Source of the DNA: Sphingomonas sp. UBA978
GTDB taxonomy: Bacteria; Pseudomonadota; Alphaproteobacteria; Sphingomonadales; Sphingomonadaceae
Assembly (NCBI RefSeq): GCF_002292295.1
Contig: NZ_DBBS01000020.1
Span: 1-56,413 of the forward strand
Length of the DNA: 56,413 nt
Direction: 5' to 3'
Shown here: in pieces, positions 40,737 to 49,811 of the stretch
Layout of the letters: every line of letters starts with the position of its first letter
How positions within the stretch are numbered: the first letter of the stretch is position 1
Notes under the pieces: generated by a model
Databases searched by the model: none
Seen by the model: only the letters and a program-made list of their open reading frames with translations
Told to the model about the DNA's origin: nothing
Position numbers and translations under genes: made by a program

Positions 40737-43673
40737 ATGCCTTATTATCGCTATCTGACCTTGCCGATCGCCATGGCCGCCGTCAGCCTGTCGGCAGCAC
40801 CTGCGGTCGCGCAGAACCGCAGCTTCGACATCGCGGCACAGTCCGCCACCCGATCGATTCCGTTGTTCGCCCGTCAGGCCGGTATCCAGTTGCTCGCGCG
40901 CGGCGACGTGGTGCAAGGCAAGCGCACTCGCGCGGTGCGTGGCATCCATTCGGTCGACGATGCGCTGCGTCTGCTGCTGCGCGGCACCAACCTGATCGCC
41001 CGACGGCAGGACGACGACGGCGCGACCTATGTCATCGAAGCGGTGTCGGAGCATGTGGGAACCGGCGACGACGGTGGCGAGATCGTCGTCACCGGCAGCA
41101 ACATCCGCGGTGCCGAACCGACCGCGCCCGTCACCGTCGTCACGGCAAAGGACATCGCGCGCAGCGGCTTCACCACGCCCGACCAGCTGATCCGCTCGCT
41201 GACGCAGGTGGGCACGTCGAGCGCCGCGACCGGGTTCGGCGGCGTCAACGCCGCGCTGAATACCGAGGCGGCGTTCGAAGGTGGCGCGCTGACGCTGCCC
41301 GACGGGTCGTTGCCCAATTCGGTCAGCGCGGGCAGCGGCATCAACCTGCGCGGACTGGGCGAGGGCGGCACGCTCGTCCTGCTCAACGGGCGGCGCATGG
41401 CCGCGGCCGGTGCGAGCGGCGGGCAGGGCGTCGATATCTCGACGATCCCGCTCAACGCGATCGAACGGATCGAGATTCTGTCGAACAGCGCATCGGCGGT
41501 CTATGGTGCCGATGCGGTCGCCGGCGTCGTCAACATCATCCTGAAAAACGGGTATCGCGGTTTCGACATGACCGTGCGCTATGGCCTGTCACAAACGAGC
41601 GCCGACGATGCGTCGATCGTCGCCAGCGGCGGGTTCAACTGGAATAGCGGGTCGCTGATGTTGTCGGGCAGCTATCGCCGCGACGACCCCGTGCTGATTG
41701 CGCGGCTCGACGGCCCGATCGGCGACCAGCGCTCGCGCGGCGGCAAGGATTTTCGCAGCCAGCGCTGTTCGCTGGGCGAGCCGGGCAATCTGCCGGTGTT
41801 CATCCTGCCGGCCAACAGCGGTCGCCCGCGCACCTGCGTCTATGGTCCGGCCGGTCCCGGCACCAGCCTGACCGCCGCCGATTTCATCCCGGCGGCACAG
41901 GCAGGCGAGGTGCGCTATACCGATTACCGCTCGGTCGAACTGACCCCGTCGAGCGACAATCTGGCGTTTAGCGGCACGCTGTCGCAGACCCTGGTCGGCA
42001 GCTGGACGGTCGACATATCGGGCCTGTGGTCGCAGCGGACCTCGCTCGCGCGCATCCAGCCTGCCTCGGGCAGCATCCTCGTCCCCGCGACCAATCCGTT
42101 CAACCCGCTCGGCCGTCCGGCCCGCACCTATTACGACTTTCGCGGCGAAATCGCGCTGGGGACCTTTCCGCGGACGCTGCAATCGAGCACCTTCACCAGC
42201 TTCGGGGGCAGCATCGGGTCGCGGGTCAAGCTGCCGTTCGGCAACTGGCGTGCGGCCGTCGATGCAACGTTCAGCCGCAACATCACCCGCGGTTATACGA
42301 CCGGCCTCAACGCCGCCGCGTTGGTCGCGGCGGCCGCCGACACCAACCGGGCGACCGCGCTCAACCTGTTCGGCGACGGATCGGCACAGAATCCCGAGAC
42401 GCTGAAGAAGCTGGTGTCGCGTCGCGACTTTCCGCGCTGGATCAGCGAGGACCGCCAACTGGTCGCCCGCGCCGACAGCACCCTGCTGACATTGCCGACC
42501 GGGGAAATCCGCGCTGCTGTCGGTGGGGAATATCGCAATCCGGTCATCACCCGGACCCTGTCCACGGGGGTCCGCCTCGTGGCAGACGGCACCTATTCCC
42601 GCGCGCAATATGCCGCGTTCGGGGAAGTGCAGATCCCTTTGATCGGCAAGGACGTCGCCTTCCCCGGCATGCGGTCGCTGGTGGTGACGCTGGCGGGCCG
42701 GGAGGACTGGTACGACAGGATCGGAACCGTCGATTCCGTCCATGCCTTTACCAAGCGGGCCGGCGTGGCGTGGGAAATGGTGAAGGGGCTGACGGTGCGC
42801 GGGCAATATTCGACCGCCTTCCGCGTCCCCTATAACGACCAGCTGTTCGCGCCGCAGACCAACAGCAACAACCGGGTCAACGATCCGAAGTTCGGCGGCC
42901 AGACCGTCGTCACGACCTTTCGCACCGGCGGCAACCCGATGCTCGACAACCAGACGTCGAAGACGTGGTCGGGCGGCGGCGAACTGTCGCTGTTCAACCG
43001 GATCGTCACGCTGTCGGCCGATTACTACAACATCCACTATCGCAACCTGGTGTTCCGGCCGAGCGCGGACGACTTCATCCAGATCGAGGATCTCTATCCG
43101 CAATATTTCCGCCGCGCGGCGCCCGCGGCGGGGCAGAGCGCGGGTGTGCTCGAGTTTCTCGACAACATCCCGATCAACGCCGCGACCTTCAAGAGCAGCG
43201 GTATCGATGCCCGGCTGAACGTCCGCCTGCCTGAAAACAGGCTGGGGTCGTTCAACCTCAACGTACAGGCGAGCGAGGTGCTGACCCGCAAGCGCCGGTT
43301 GCTCCCGCGCACCGAAGAGACCGACCTGCGCCGCAACCTGCTGTTCGGATCGCCCTTTTCGCTGCGCGGCACTCTCGACTGGAGCAAGGGGGCGGTCGGC
43401 GCGATCCTCGCGGTCAATCACAAATCGGGGACCGACAATCCGGTGTTCGGCGCGAAGGTGCTGACCGTCGGCAGCATCACCACGCTCGACGCGCAGCTGC
43501 GGGTCAAGATGGGGGAGCGCACGGGCCTGATGCAGGGGACGACGTTGTCGATGGGCGCGACCAACCTGCTCGGCACGCGGTCGCCGTTCCTCGATTCCGA
43601 TTATGGCATCGACTTCTTCCGGTGGGATCCGCGCGGGCGCGTGGTCTATCTCACCATCGGCAAAAACTTCTGA
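40737..43673 (+). CDS. TonB-dependent receptor with STN signalling domain
   Basis: A 978-residue outer-membrane receptor. Signal peptide IAMAAVSLSAAPAVAQ, an STN domain (residues about 25-100: FDIAAQSATRSIPLFARQAG, IQLLARGDVVQGKRTRAVRG), the plug (GEIVVTGSNIRGAEPTAPVT, LTLPDGSLPNSV, GADAVAGVVNIIL) and a long beta-barrel ending in aromatic VVYLTIGKNF. The STN domain allows substrate binding to be reported through FecR to FecI. In this locus the likely cargo is a peptide or glycopeptide rather than iron: two exported peptidases follow and no siderophore gene is near. ATG at 40737, after GAGGGGGAA. Confidence 0.93.
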   Translation: MPYYRYLTLPIAMAAVSLSAAPAVAQNRSFDIAAQSATRSIPLFARQAGIQLLARGDVVQGKRTRAVRGIHSVDDALRLLLRGTNLIARRQDDDGATYVIEAVSEHVGTGDDGGEIVVTGSNIRGAEPTAPVTVVTAKDIARSGFTTPDQLIRSLTQVGTSSAATGFGGVNAALNTEAAFEGGALTLPDGSLPNSVSAGSGINLRGLGEGGTLVLLNGRRMAAAGASGGQGVDISTIPLNAIERIEILSNSASAVYGADAVAGVVNIILKNGYRGFDMTVRYGLSQTSADDASIVASGGFNWNSGSLMLSGSYRRDDPVLIARLDGPIGDQRSRGGKDFRSQRCSLGEPGNLPVFILPANSGRPRTCVYGPAGPGTSLTAADFIPAAQAGEVRYTDYRSVELTPSSDNLAFSGTLSQTLVGSWTVDISGLWSQRTSLARIQPASGSILVPATNPFNPLGRPARTYYDFRGEIALGTFPRTLQSSTFTSFGGSIGSRVKLPFGNWRAAVDATFSRNITRGYTTGLNAAALVAAAADTNRATALNLFGDGSAQNPETLKKLVSRRDFPRWISEDRQLVARADSTLLTLPTGEIRAAVGGEYRNPVITRTLSTGVRLVADGTYSRAQYAAFGEVQIPLIGKDVAFPGMRSLVVTLAGREDWYDRIGTVDSVHAFTKRAGVAWEMVKGLTVRGQYSTAFRVPYNDQLFAPQTNSNNRVNDPKFGGQTVVTTFRTGGNPMLDNQTSKTWSGGGELSLFNRIVTLSADYYNIHYRNLVFRPSADDFIQIEDLYPQYFRRAAPAAGQSAGVLEFLDNIPINAATFKSSGIDARLNVRLPENRLGSFNLNVQASEVLTRKRRLLPRTEETDLRRNLLFGSPFSLRGTLDWSKGAVGAILAVNHKSGTDNPVFGAKVLTVGSITTLDAQLRVKMGERTGLMQGTTLSMGATNLLGTRSPFLDSDYGIDFFRWDPRGRVVYLTIGKNF

Positions 43674-43732
43674 TCGATCCGGACGGGGCCGCGCGATCCG
43701 GCCCCGTCCGCGACGCATGGGGACGACCTTTC

Positions 43733-46558
43733 TTGACCAGCCTTCTCCGTTCCGTTCTTGCGGCAACGCTGCTTGCCACCACCGCCACGGCCGCCGTCGC
43801 ACAGACCGCCCGCGGCACGGCGTCTGCGACCGAGCCGGCACCGCTTGCCGATCTGATTCGGTCGGTCGACGTGCCGTATCGATCCTTCGTCCTCGCCAAC
43901 GGGCTGCGCGTCATCGTCAGCACCGATCGCAAGGCACCGGTGGTGGCGGTGTCGGTCTGGTATGATGTCGGGTCGAAGCACGAACCGGTCGGGCGGACGG
44001 GGTTCGCGCATCTGTTCGAGCATCTGATGTTCAACGGATCGGAGAATGCGCCGGGCGAATTCTTCAGCCGGCTGAAGGACATCGGCGCCACCGGTGCGAA
44101 CGGCACCACCTATTTCGACCGGACCAATTATTACGAGACGGTGCCGAGCGAGGCGCTGGCGCGCGCGCTGTTCCTCGAAAGCGACCGCATGGGCCATCTG
44201 CTGGGCGCGGTGACGCAGCAGTCGCTCGATACCCAGCGCGGCGTCGTCCAGAACGAGAAGCGGCAGGGCGACAACGAGCCTTATGGCCTGATGCAATACC
44301 GGACGGACGCGGCGCTGTTTCCCCGCGACCACCCCTATGGCCACGCGCCGATCGGGTCGATGGCCGATCTCGATCGCGCCAGCCTGGGCGACGTGAAGGC
44401 GTGGTTCGCGCGCCATTACGGCCCGAACAACGCGGTGCTGGTGCTGGCCGGCGACATCGACGTGGCGACCGCCCGGCCGCTGGTCGAGCGCTATTTCGGC
44501 GACATTCCCGCCGGTCCCAGGACGCCGCGCCCGGCGATCGCGATCCCCGCCCTGCCCAGGGCGATCGCCGAGACGATGACGGACAGCGTCTCGGCGACGC
44601 GTGTCGCCCGTTCGTGGGCGATGCCCGGCATGGGATATCGCGATGCGGTGCTGCTGGAGCTTGCAGCGGCGATCCTCGGCGGCACCGAAACGGCGCGACT
44701 GCCGCTGGCGCTGGTCGATCGCGCGCCGGTGGCGTCGCGCGTGACGGCCGGCACCGACATCTATGCACAGGGCGGGCGGTTCGAGATCGAGCTGGACGTG
44801 CGCCACGGCGTCGATCCGGCCACGGCGACGCGCGCACTGGATGCACAGCTTGCCGCGTTCCTGCGCGACGGCCCGACCGGGGAGGATATCCGCCGCTATG
44901 TGACGCGATCGGTGGTCCGCACGATCCAGAGCGTCGAATCCGCCAGCGGCAAGGCATCGGTCCTCGCCAATGGCGCGCTCTACACGGGCGATCCGGGGCA
45001 GTTCCGACGCGATCTGGCGATCATGGCGGCGGCGACGCCCGAGACGGTGCGCGCGGCGGCGCGGCGCTGGCTTTCGCGTCCCGCCTATACGCTGACGGTG
45101 CAGCCCGGCACGCGCGCGGCCTATGCCGAGGCGGCGATCACACCCAGGCCGGCTACCGCCGCGACGACCCCGCCCGCCGCAACGACCGCGCCCGCCGCCG
45201 GCACGCGTGGCGCGATGCCGCCGGTCGGCGCGGCGGCGGACGTCGGCTTTCCCGTGGTCGAACGCGCGCGTCTGTCGAACGGGATCGAACTGGTCCACGC
45301 GCGGCGGCCGTTGCCGATCACCTATGTCACGATGGATTTCGATGCCGGTCAGGTCGCCGATCCAGCGGACGGTGCCGGTATCCACGACCTGGCGATGGCG
45401 GTGCTCGGCCGGACCAGCGGAACGCTCGACGCCGCGGCGTTCGGCGCGGCGCGCGACCGGCTGGGGATGCGGACGGGGGCGGCAGGGTCGCGGGACCGGA
45501 CGCGCGCGATGATGAACGTGCCCAGCGTCAACCTGACCCCCGCGCTCGCGCTGTTCGCCGCCATGGTACGGCGGCCGGCCTTCGCCCCCGAAGAGATCGA
45601 GCGCGCGCGTGCCTTGCAGATCGCCGGGTTGAAGACGGTGCTGGCCACACCGTTCGGCCTGTCCGGACGGGTCGGCGATCCGTTGGTCTATGGCCCGGCA
45701 TCGCCTTATGCGCGTGCCGGTAACGCCGACCCCGCAGTGGTCGCGGCGGCGACGCGCGACCAGTTGATGGCGTTCCACCGCGCCTGGGTACGGCCCGACA
45801 AGCTGCGCGTCTTCGTCGTCTCCGACCGGTCGCTCGCCGACATCCGCGATGCGCTGGAACGGGCCTTTGGCGACTGGCGCGCAGACGGCCCCGCGGGCGT
45901 CAAGGCGATGCCGCCGCTCGCACCGGCATCGCCGCGCATCGTCCTGATCGACCGGCCGGGCGCACCGCAGTCGCTGGTGACGGGGTGGATTCCCACCAAC
46001 GCGCCCGACGATACCGATCTGCTCGCCGAAACGACCGCCAACGAGGCGCTGGCCGGCAATTTCCTGTCGCGCGTCAATATGAACCTGCGCGAGGACAAGC
46101 ACTGGACCTATGGCGCGTCAGGCCGGTTCCGCCGGGTGGAGCACGCCATTCCCTATTCGGTGACGGCATCGGTGCAGGCGGACCGGACCGGGGACAGTAT
46201 CGCCGCGATCCGCAGCGACATCGCCGCCTTTCTCGGCGACCGGCCGATGACGCAGGCGGAGTTCGACCGGACGATCAACGGCGCCACCCGCGAATTGGCC
46301 AGCCGGTTCGAGGAAAGCTCGGAAGTCCTGTCGGTCATGCTCTCCAACGACCTGTACCGCCGGCCCGACGATTATTATGCGACCATCGCCGCGCGTTATC
46401 GCGCCTTCACCCTGCCGCAACTGCGGGCGGCGTTGCCGCACATGCTCGATCCCGCGAAGACGATCTGGATCGTCGTCGGCGACGCGGCCAGGGTCGCGCC
46501 GCAACTGGCGTCGATCGGCCTGCCGGTCGAGACGATCCGTGCGGAGGACGTACGATGA
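43733..46558 (+). CDS. M16-family zinc metallopeptidase (two-domain, exported)
   Basis: A 941-residue insulinase/pitrilysin-type peptidase with two M16 halves. The first carries the inverted zinc motif HLFEH (His93) with NEKRQGDNEPYG downstream for the distal Glu; the second half (FPVVERARLSNGIELVHARR onward) lacks HxxEH, as usual. The start is taken as TTG 43733, giving MTSLLRSVLAATLLATTATA, a signal peptide; no ATG in that frame lies between the receptor stop and the mature domain. The middle is Ala/Thr/Pro-rich (TAATTPPAATTAPAAGT). Such peptidases next to TonB receptors digest imported peptides in the periplasm. Confidence 0.9.
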   Translation: MTSLLRSVLAATLLATTATAAVAQTARGTASATEPAPLADLIRSVDVPYRSFVLANGLRVIVSTDRKAPVVAVSVWYDVGSKHEPVGRTGFAHLFEHLMFNGSENAPGEFFSRLKDIGATGANGTTYFDRTNYYETVPSEALARALFLESDRMGHLLGAVTQQSLDTQRGVVQNEKRQGDNEPYGLMQYRTDAALFPRDHPYGHAPIGSMADLDRASLGDVKAWFARHYGPNNAVLVLAGDIDVATARPLVERYFGDIPAGPRTPRPAIAIPALPRAIAETMTDSVSATRVARSWAMPGMGYRDAVLLELAAAILGGTETARLPLALVDRAPVASRVTAGTDIYAQGGRFEIELDVRHGVDPATATRALDAQLAAFLRDGPTGEDIRRYVTRSVVRTIQSVESASGKASVLANGALYTGDPGQFRRDLAIMAAATPETVRAAARRWLSRPAYTLTVQPGTRAAYAEAAITPRPATAATTPPAATTAPAAGTRGAMPPVGAAADVGFPVVERARLSNGIELVHARRPLPITYVTMDFDAGQVADPADGAGIHDLAMAVLGRTSGTLDAAAFGAARDRLGMRTGAAGSRDRTRAMMNVPSVNLTPALALFAAMVRRPAFAPEEIERARALQIAGLKTVLATPFGLSGRVGDPLVYGPASPYARAGNADPAVVAAATRDQLMAFHRAWVRPDKLRVFVVSDRSLADIRDALERAFGDWRADGPAGVKAMPPLAPASPRIVLIDRPGAPQSLVTGWIPTNAPDDTDLLAETTANEALAGNFLSRVNMNLREDKHWTYGASGRFRRVEHAIPYSVTASVQADRTGDSIAAIRSDIAAFLGDRPMTQAEFDRTINGATRELASRFEESSEVLSVMLSNDLYRRPDDYYATIAARYRAFTLPQLRAALPHMLDPAKTIWIVVGDAARVAPQLASIGLPVETIRAEDVR

Positions 46559-48105
46559 GGGCGGCCGTGCTAGCACTCGCCGCCGTGCTGCTGATCGGCA
46601 CCGCGTCACCCGCCCGGCGGGTCGGGATCGCGTCGTCCGCGTCGCGATTGCGTGCCGATGTCACCTGGCTGTCGGCGGATGCTCGGATGGGGCGCGATCC
46701 CGCCGGATCGGGCTATGCGCAGGCGTCGGCCTATGTGGCGCGCGCCTTCGCCGGGGCCGGGCTTCGCCCCGCCGGCGATAGCGGCTTCTTCCAGCCGGTG
46801 CCGCTGGTCCGCTATGGCGTCGGCGGGCCGGTGACGGCGACCTTCATGGTGCCCGGGCGGCCGGTCGTGACGTTGCGACCGGGCGTGGACATCTATCCCG
46901 AAGCCGATCCGACCGCACCGGGGCAGCGCGTGTCGGCGCCGGTGGTCTTCGTCGGCGACGGTATCGTCGATGCGAAGGGGCGCGACGATTATCGCGGGCT
47001 GGACGTGCGCGGACGGATCGTCGCGGTCCGCTTCGGCGGCGCGGGCATCGACGATCCGGTCGATCGCGCCATCTTGTGGGATATCGCCCGCAAGCGGCGC
47101 AGCGCACGGGCACGCGGCGCGATCGGTATGATCGGAATCCATGTCGCCGATCCCGGCAATGCGTCGTTCGCGACGGCGGGCAAGGTCGCGGCCTATCCGG
47201 CGCTCGGCTGGCGGACAAACGACGGCGAGAGCGGAGGCGGACCGGCCGCCACGCCGATGCTGGCGACGATCAGCGAAGCGGGCGCGGCCGTCCTGTTCGG
47301 CGAGGATTGGCAGCGGCGGCGCGGTGCGACCCTCGCCGGAGCGGTGCTGACGATCGCGAGCGAGACGCGGATCGAACCGGCGCCGAGCCGCAACGTCGTC
47401 GCGTTCCTGCCCGGCCGCGATCCGCATCTGGCGGGCGAGACGCTGGTCCTGTCGGCGCATCTCGACCATATCGGCGTATCCGCGGGGCCGGGGGACCGGA
47501 TCAACAACGGCGCGCTCGACAACGCGATCGGCGTTGCGGTGATGCTGGAGGCGGCGCGCAACCTGGCGCGGGCGCATCCGCGCCGTTCGGTGTTGTTCGT
47601 CGCCCTGACCGGCGAGGAAGCGGGTCTGCTGGGGTCGGATTATTTCGCCGCTCATCCGCCGCGCGGGGTGGGCCGGATCGTCGCCGACATCAACGTCGAC
47701 ATGCCGATCCTGACCTATCGCTTCGCCGACATGATCGCGTTCGGGAGCGACCTGTCGACGCTGGGCGAACCGGTGCGCGCGGTGCTGGAGCATGCCGGGG
47801 TGGCGCTATCGCCCGATCCCGAACCGGGCCAGGCGTTTTTCGCGCGGTCCGACCAGATGAGCTTCGCACGCCGGGGCGTCGCGGCGGTGATGCTGTGGCC
47901 GGGGCGGCAGGGTGCCGGCGCGGCCGCGACCGATGCCTTTCTGGAGCATCGTTATCACCGGCCCTCCGACGACATTGCGCAGCCGATCGCCTGGGCGCAG
48001 GCCGCGCGGTACGGTGCGATCATCACGACGATCGCGCGGCGCGTCGGCGATGCGCCGCAGCGTCCCCGTTTCCTCGATCCGCGCCGGTTCGCGCCGGCAG
48101 GATGA
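46555..48105 (+). CDS. M28-family zinc aminopeptidase with PA-type insert, exported
   Basis: A 516-residue peptidase: signal segment MRAAVLALAAVLLIGTASPA, then a PA-like domain (SAPVVFVGDGIVDAKGRDDY) and the M28 co-catalytic zinc core. Ligands: His302/Asp304 in LSAHLDHIGVSAG, Asp in NNGALDNAIGVAVMLEAAR, Glu-Glu in ALTGEEAGLLGSDYF, Asp in ADINVDMPILTYRF, His in EHRYHRPSDD. It starts by an ATGA overlap with the M16 gene. It would release N-terminal residues from peptides taken up by the receptor, ending the protein-degrading part of the locus. Confidence 0.92.
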   Translation: MRAAVLALAAVLLIGTASPARRVGIASSASRLRADVTWLSADARMGRDPAGSGYAQASAYVARAFAGAGLRPAGDSGFFQPVPLVRYGVGGPVTATFMVPGRPVVTLRPGVDIYPEADPTAPGQRVSAPVVFVGDGIVDAKGRDDYRGLDVRGRIVAVRFGGAGIDDPVDRAILWDIARKRRSARARGAIGMIGIHVADPGNASFATAGKVAAYPALGWRTNDGESGGGPAATPMLATISEAGAAVLFGEDWQRRRGATLAGAVLTIASETRIEPAPSRNVVAFLPGRDPHLAGETLVLSAHLDHIGVSAGPGDRINNGALDNAIGVAVMLEAARNLARAHPRRSVLFVALTGEEAGLLGSDYFAAHPPRGVGRIVADINVDMPILTYRFADMIAFGSDLSTLGEPVRAVLEHAGVALSPDPEPGQAFFARSDQMSFARRGVAAVMLWPGRQGAGAAATDAFLEHRYHRPSDDIAQPIAWAQAARYGAIITTIARRVGDAPQRPRFLDPRRFAPAG

Positions 48106-48488
48106 AGGCGATGGCGCGTGCCATGTGCGACGCGTGAGCGTGACGATCACGGGACCGCAGCAGCGGCGTCACCGGCGGACGGTCATCAATTGTTGTCGAA
48201 CCTGCCCGGTAACGCGGTGACGCTAGGCCGGGAACGCCATGCTGCGGAACGCCGCGCCGATCCCGTATGGTTCGGTTCGGCTTGCGGAGGATCTGCGCGG
48301 GCGGGGGCGAACGACCGGCGCGCTCCCGGCGTCGCGGTCGGGAAGATCACCGGATTGGCGCCCATCTCGCCGAGGGCAGCCTCGACCGCGAGAGCGCAAT
48401 GGACACGACGGTCGCCCGTCATGCCGTCCAGTCGCTCGGCGATGGTCGATGCGGGCGGGCTTTGGCGGGACGGGGCCCGCCGCCGCCG
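48106..48488. other. Gene-free stretch after M28
   Basis: About 380 bases between convergent genes. A minus-strand frame at 48186-48422 (78 codons, ALGEMGANPVIFPTATPG) has no recognised family and no ribosome-binding site. Otherwise only a GC-rich hairpin is visible. Confidence 0.4.
48464..48481 (-). terminator. GC-rich hairpin downstream of the entericidin gene
   Basis: GGCGGG at 48464-48469 can pair with CCCGCC at 48476-48481 around a six-base loop, eight bases beyond the entericidin stop. There is no clear T-run, so it is a possible rather than certain terminator. Confidence 0.35.
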
Positions 48489-48632
48489 TCACTTCTTCTT
48501 GTTCTGGCCGGATGCGTCCGAGACGGCCGATCCGGCCGATTTCATATCCTTGCCGGCGCCGTTGACCGTATTGCAGGCCGCGAGCGACACCATGCTGGTC
48601 AGCGCGAGCGCAAGGCCGATTGTCTTCGTCAT
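48489..48632 (-). CDS. Entericidin A/B-family small lipoprotein
   Basis: 47 residues: lipoprotein signal MTKTIGLALALTSMVSLAAC with the lipidated Cys20, followed by NTVNGAGKDMKSAGSAVSDA and a Lys-rich end. This is the entericidin pattern (CNT-x-GAG-KD-x-x-x-AG). Entericidins are envelope lipoproteins linked to stationary-phase or stress lysis control; in alphaproteobacteria the function is not settled. ATCATG with GGAGAG upstream supports the start. Confidence 0.88.
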   Translation of the reverse strand: MTKTIGLALALTSMVSLAACNTVNGAGKDMKSAGSAVSDASGQNKKK

Positions 48633-48697
48633 GATACTCTCCTTCCGTGGTGAAACGCGATGCGGCGGGTCCGGTACGCTGGACCCGCCGCGGACAC

Positions 48698-49579
48698 TCA
48701 GCGCAGCCGGCGGCGCGTCGCCGCCGTTGCACCGAAACCGGACGCCGCCGCGCCGATCAGCAAGGCCAGCACGAGGACGAACGAGGTGCCGGCCGCCGCG
48801 CCGGCCGCCTTGTCGGTCGCCGACTTGGCGGTCGCGATCGTGTCGTTCTTGGTCCGGACGAACTGCTGCTTGGCCCGCGTCACCTGGGCCTGCGCCTCGG
48901 GACGGCTGATCTTGCGCTGGGCTGCGACGATATCGACGATGCGGCCCTCGGCCTGCCGGCCGTCGCTGCCGCCACGCGCGAGCGCGGGGAGCTGCTTGGC
49001 GATTTCCGTCTGCGCCTGTTCCGGCGTCATCTGCGCCGGATCGCTCGGCGCGTCCGACAGATAGGCCGCAGCCTCGCTGCGCACGTCGCCCTCGTCGATG
49101 CCGGCGATCGACGCCGCCTTGGGTGCGGCCGTACCGACCGTCGTCCCCGCCGCGCCGGCGACCGCGCCGACCGTGCGGAAGGCACCGCCGATGATGCCAC
49201 CGACCGCCGACGTCAGGAGATAGAGGGTCAGGATGAGGGTGACGCCCCAGACGACGAGACCGTGGATCAGCGCATCGAACCGCTCGTGGACGCCGGCGAC
49301 CCGCGCCGCGGCATAGCCGCCCGCACCCAACGCCAGGATCGTGGTGATGAGCCAGTAGATGCCGGCGCCGATGCCGAACCCCGTCGCTCCGGGCGTCGTG
49401 CCGTCGACCGGATCGACCATCGTCAGGCCGATCCCGGCGCCGAGAATGCCGAGGACGAGCTGCACCGCGACGGCGATCACGACGCCGGCGAAGATCGCGC
49501 CCCATGACAGGCGGGTCGGGGTCTTGCCGGGACGTGCTTCATCGACCGGCGCGAGGCCGGTGGTTACGTGGGTCGCCAT
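48698..49579 (-). CDS. Hypothetical multi-span membrane protein
   Basis: 293 residues with four hydrophobic segments: GAIFAGVVIAVAVQLVLGIL, IYWLITTILALGAGGYAAAR, LVVWGVTLILTLYLLTSAVG and a C-terminal SFVLVLALLIGAAASGFGAT. The centre is hydrophilic and helical (ALARGGSDGRQAEGRIVDIV, RPEAQAQVTRAKQQF). No enzymatic motif. I recognise it only as a type of conserved membrane protein often beside CsbD/entericidin stress genes. AGGAGATAC precedes the ATG. Confidence 0.7.
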   Translation of the reverse strand: MATHVTTGLAPVDEARPGKTPTRLSWGAIFAGVVIAVAVQLVLGILGAGIGLTMVDPVDGTTPGATGFGIGAGIYWLITTILALGAGGYAAARVAGVHERFDALIHGLVVWGVTLILTLYLLTSAVGGIIGGAFRTVGAVAGAAGTTVGTAAPKAASIAGIDEGDVRSEAAAYLSDAPSDPAQMTPEQAQTEIAKQLPALARGGSDGRQAEGRIVDIVAAQRKISRPEAQAQVTRAKQQFVRTKNDTIATAKSATDKAAGAAAGTSFVLVLALLIGAAASGFGATAATRRRLR

Positions 49580-49613
49580 AGTATCTCCTGTTGAAACGAA
49601 TGTGTCGCCGCGG

Positions 49614-49811
49614 TCAGGGCCGCGATGATTCCGGAATGTCGGAGGCATCGGCCGCGCCGGCCTCTTTCTCGGCCGTGCCACGTCTGCGCACGGCATCGTC
49701 GCCGATCAGCTTGCCGATCGCCTCCTGCACCGACCCCTTGGCCTCGCGGGTCGCGGCAGCCTTCGTTCGGTCCTCGGTCGGCTTTTGCGGGCCGCTATGT
49801 CGAGCCGTCAT
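49614..49811 (-). CDS. Small CsbD-like stress protein
   Basis: 65 residues, charged and helical, with REAKGSVQEAIGKLIGDDAV matching the CsbD core (KGxxKExxGKxxGDxxxxxxG). No signal peptide. CsbD-type proteins accumulate in general stress and desiccation; molecular role unknown. Its ATG overlaps the stop of the PAS-LuxR gene by four bases. Confidence 0.78.
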   Translation of the reverse strand: MTARHSGPQKPTEDRTKAAATREAKGSVQEAIGKLIGDDAVRRRGTAEKEAGAADASDIPESSRP

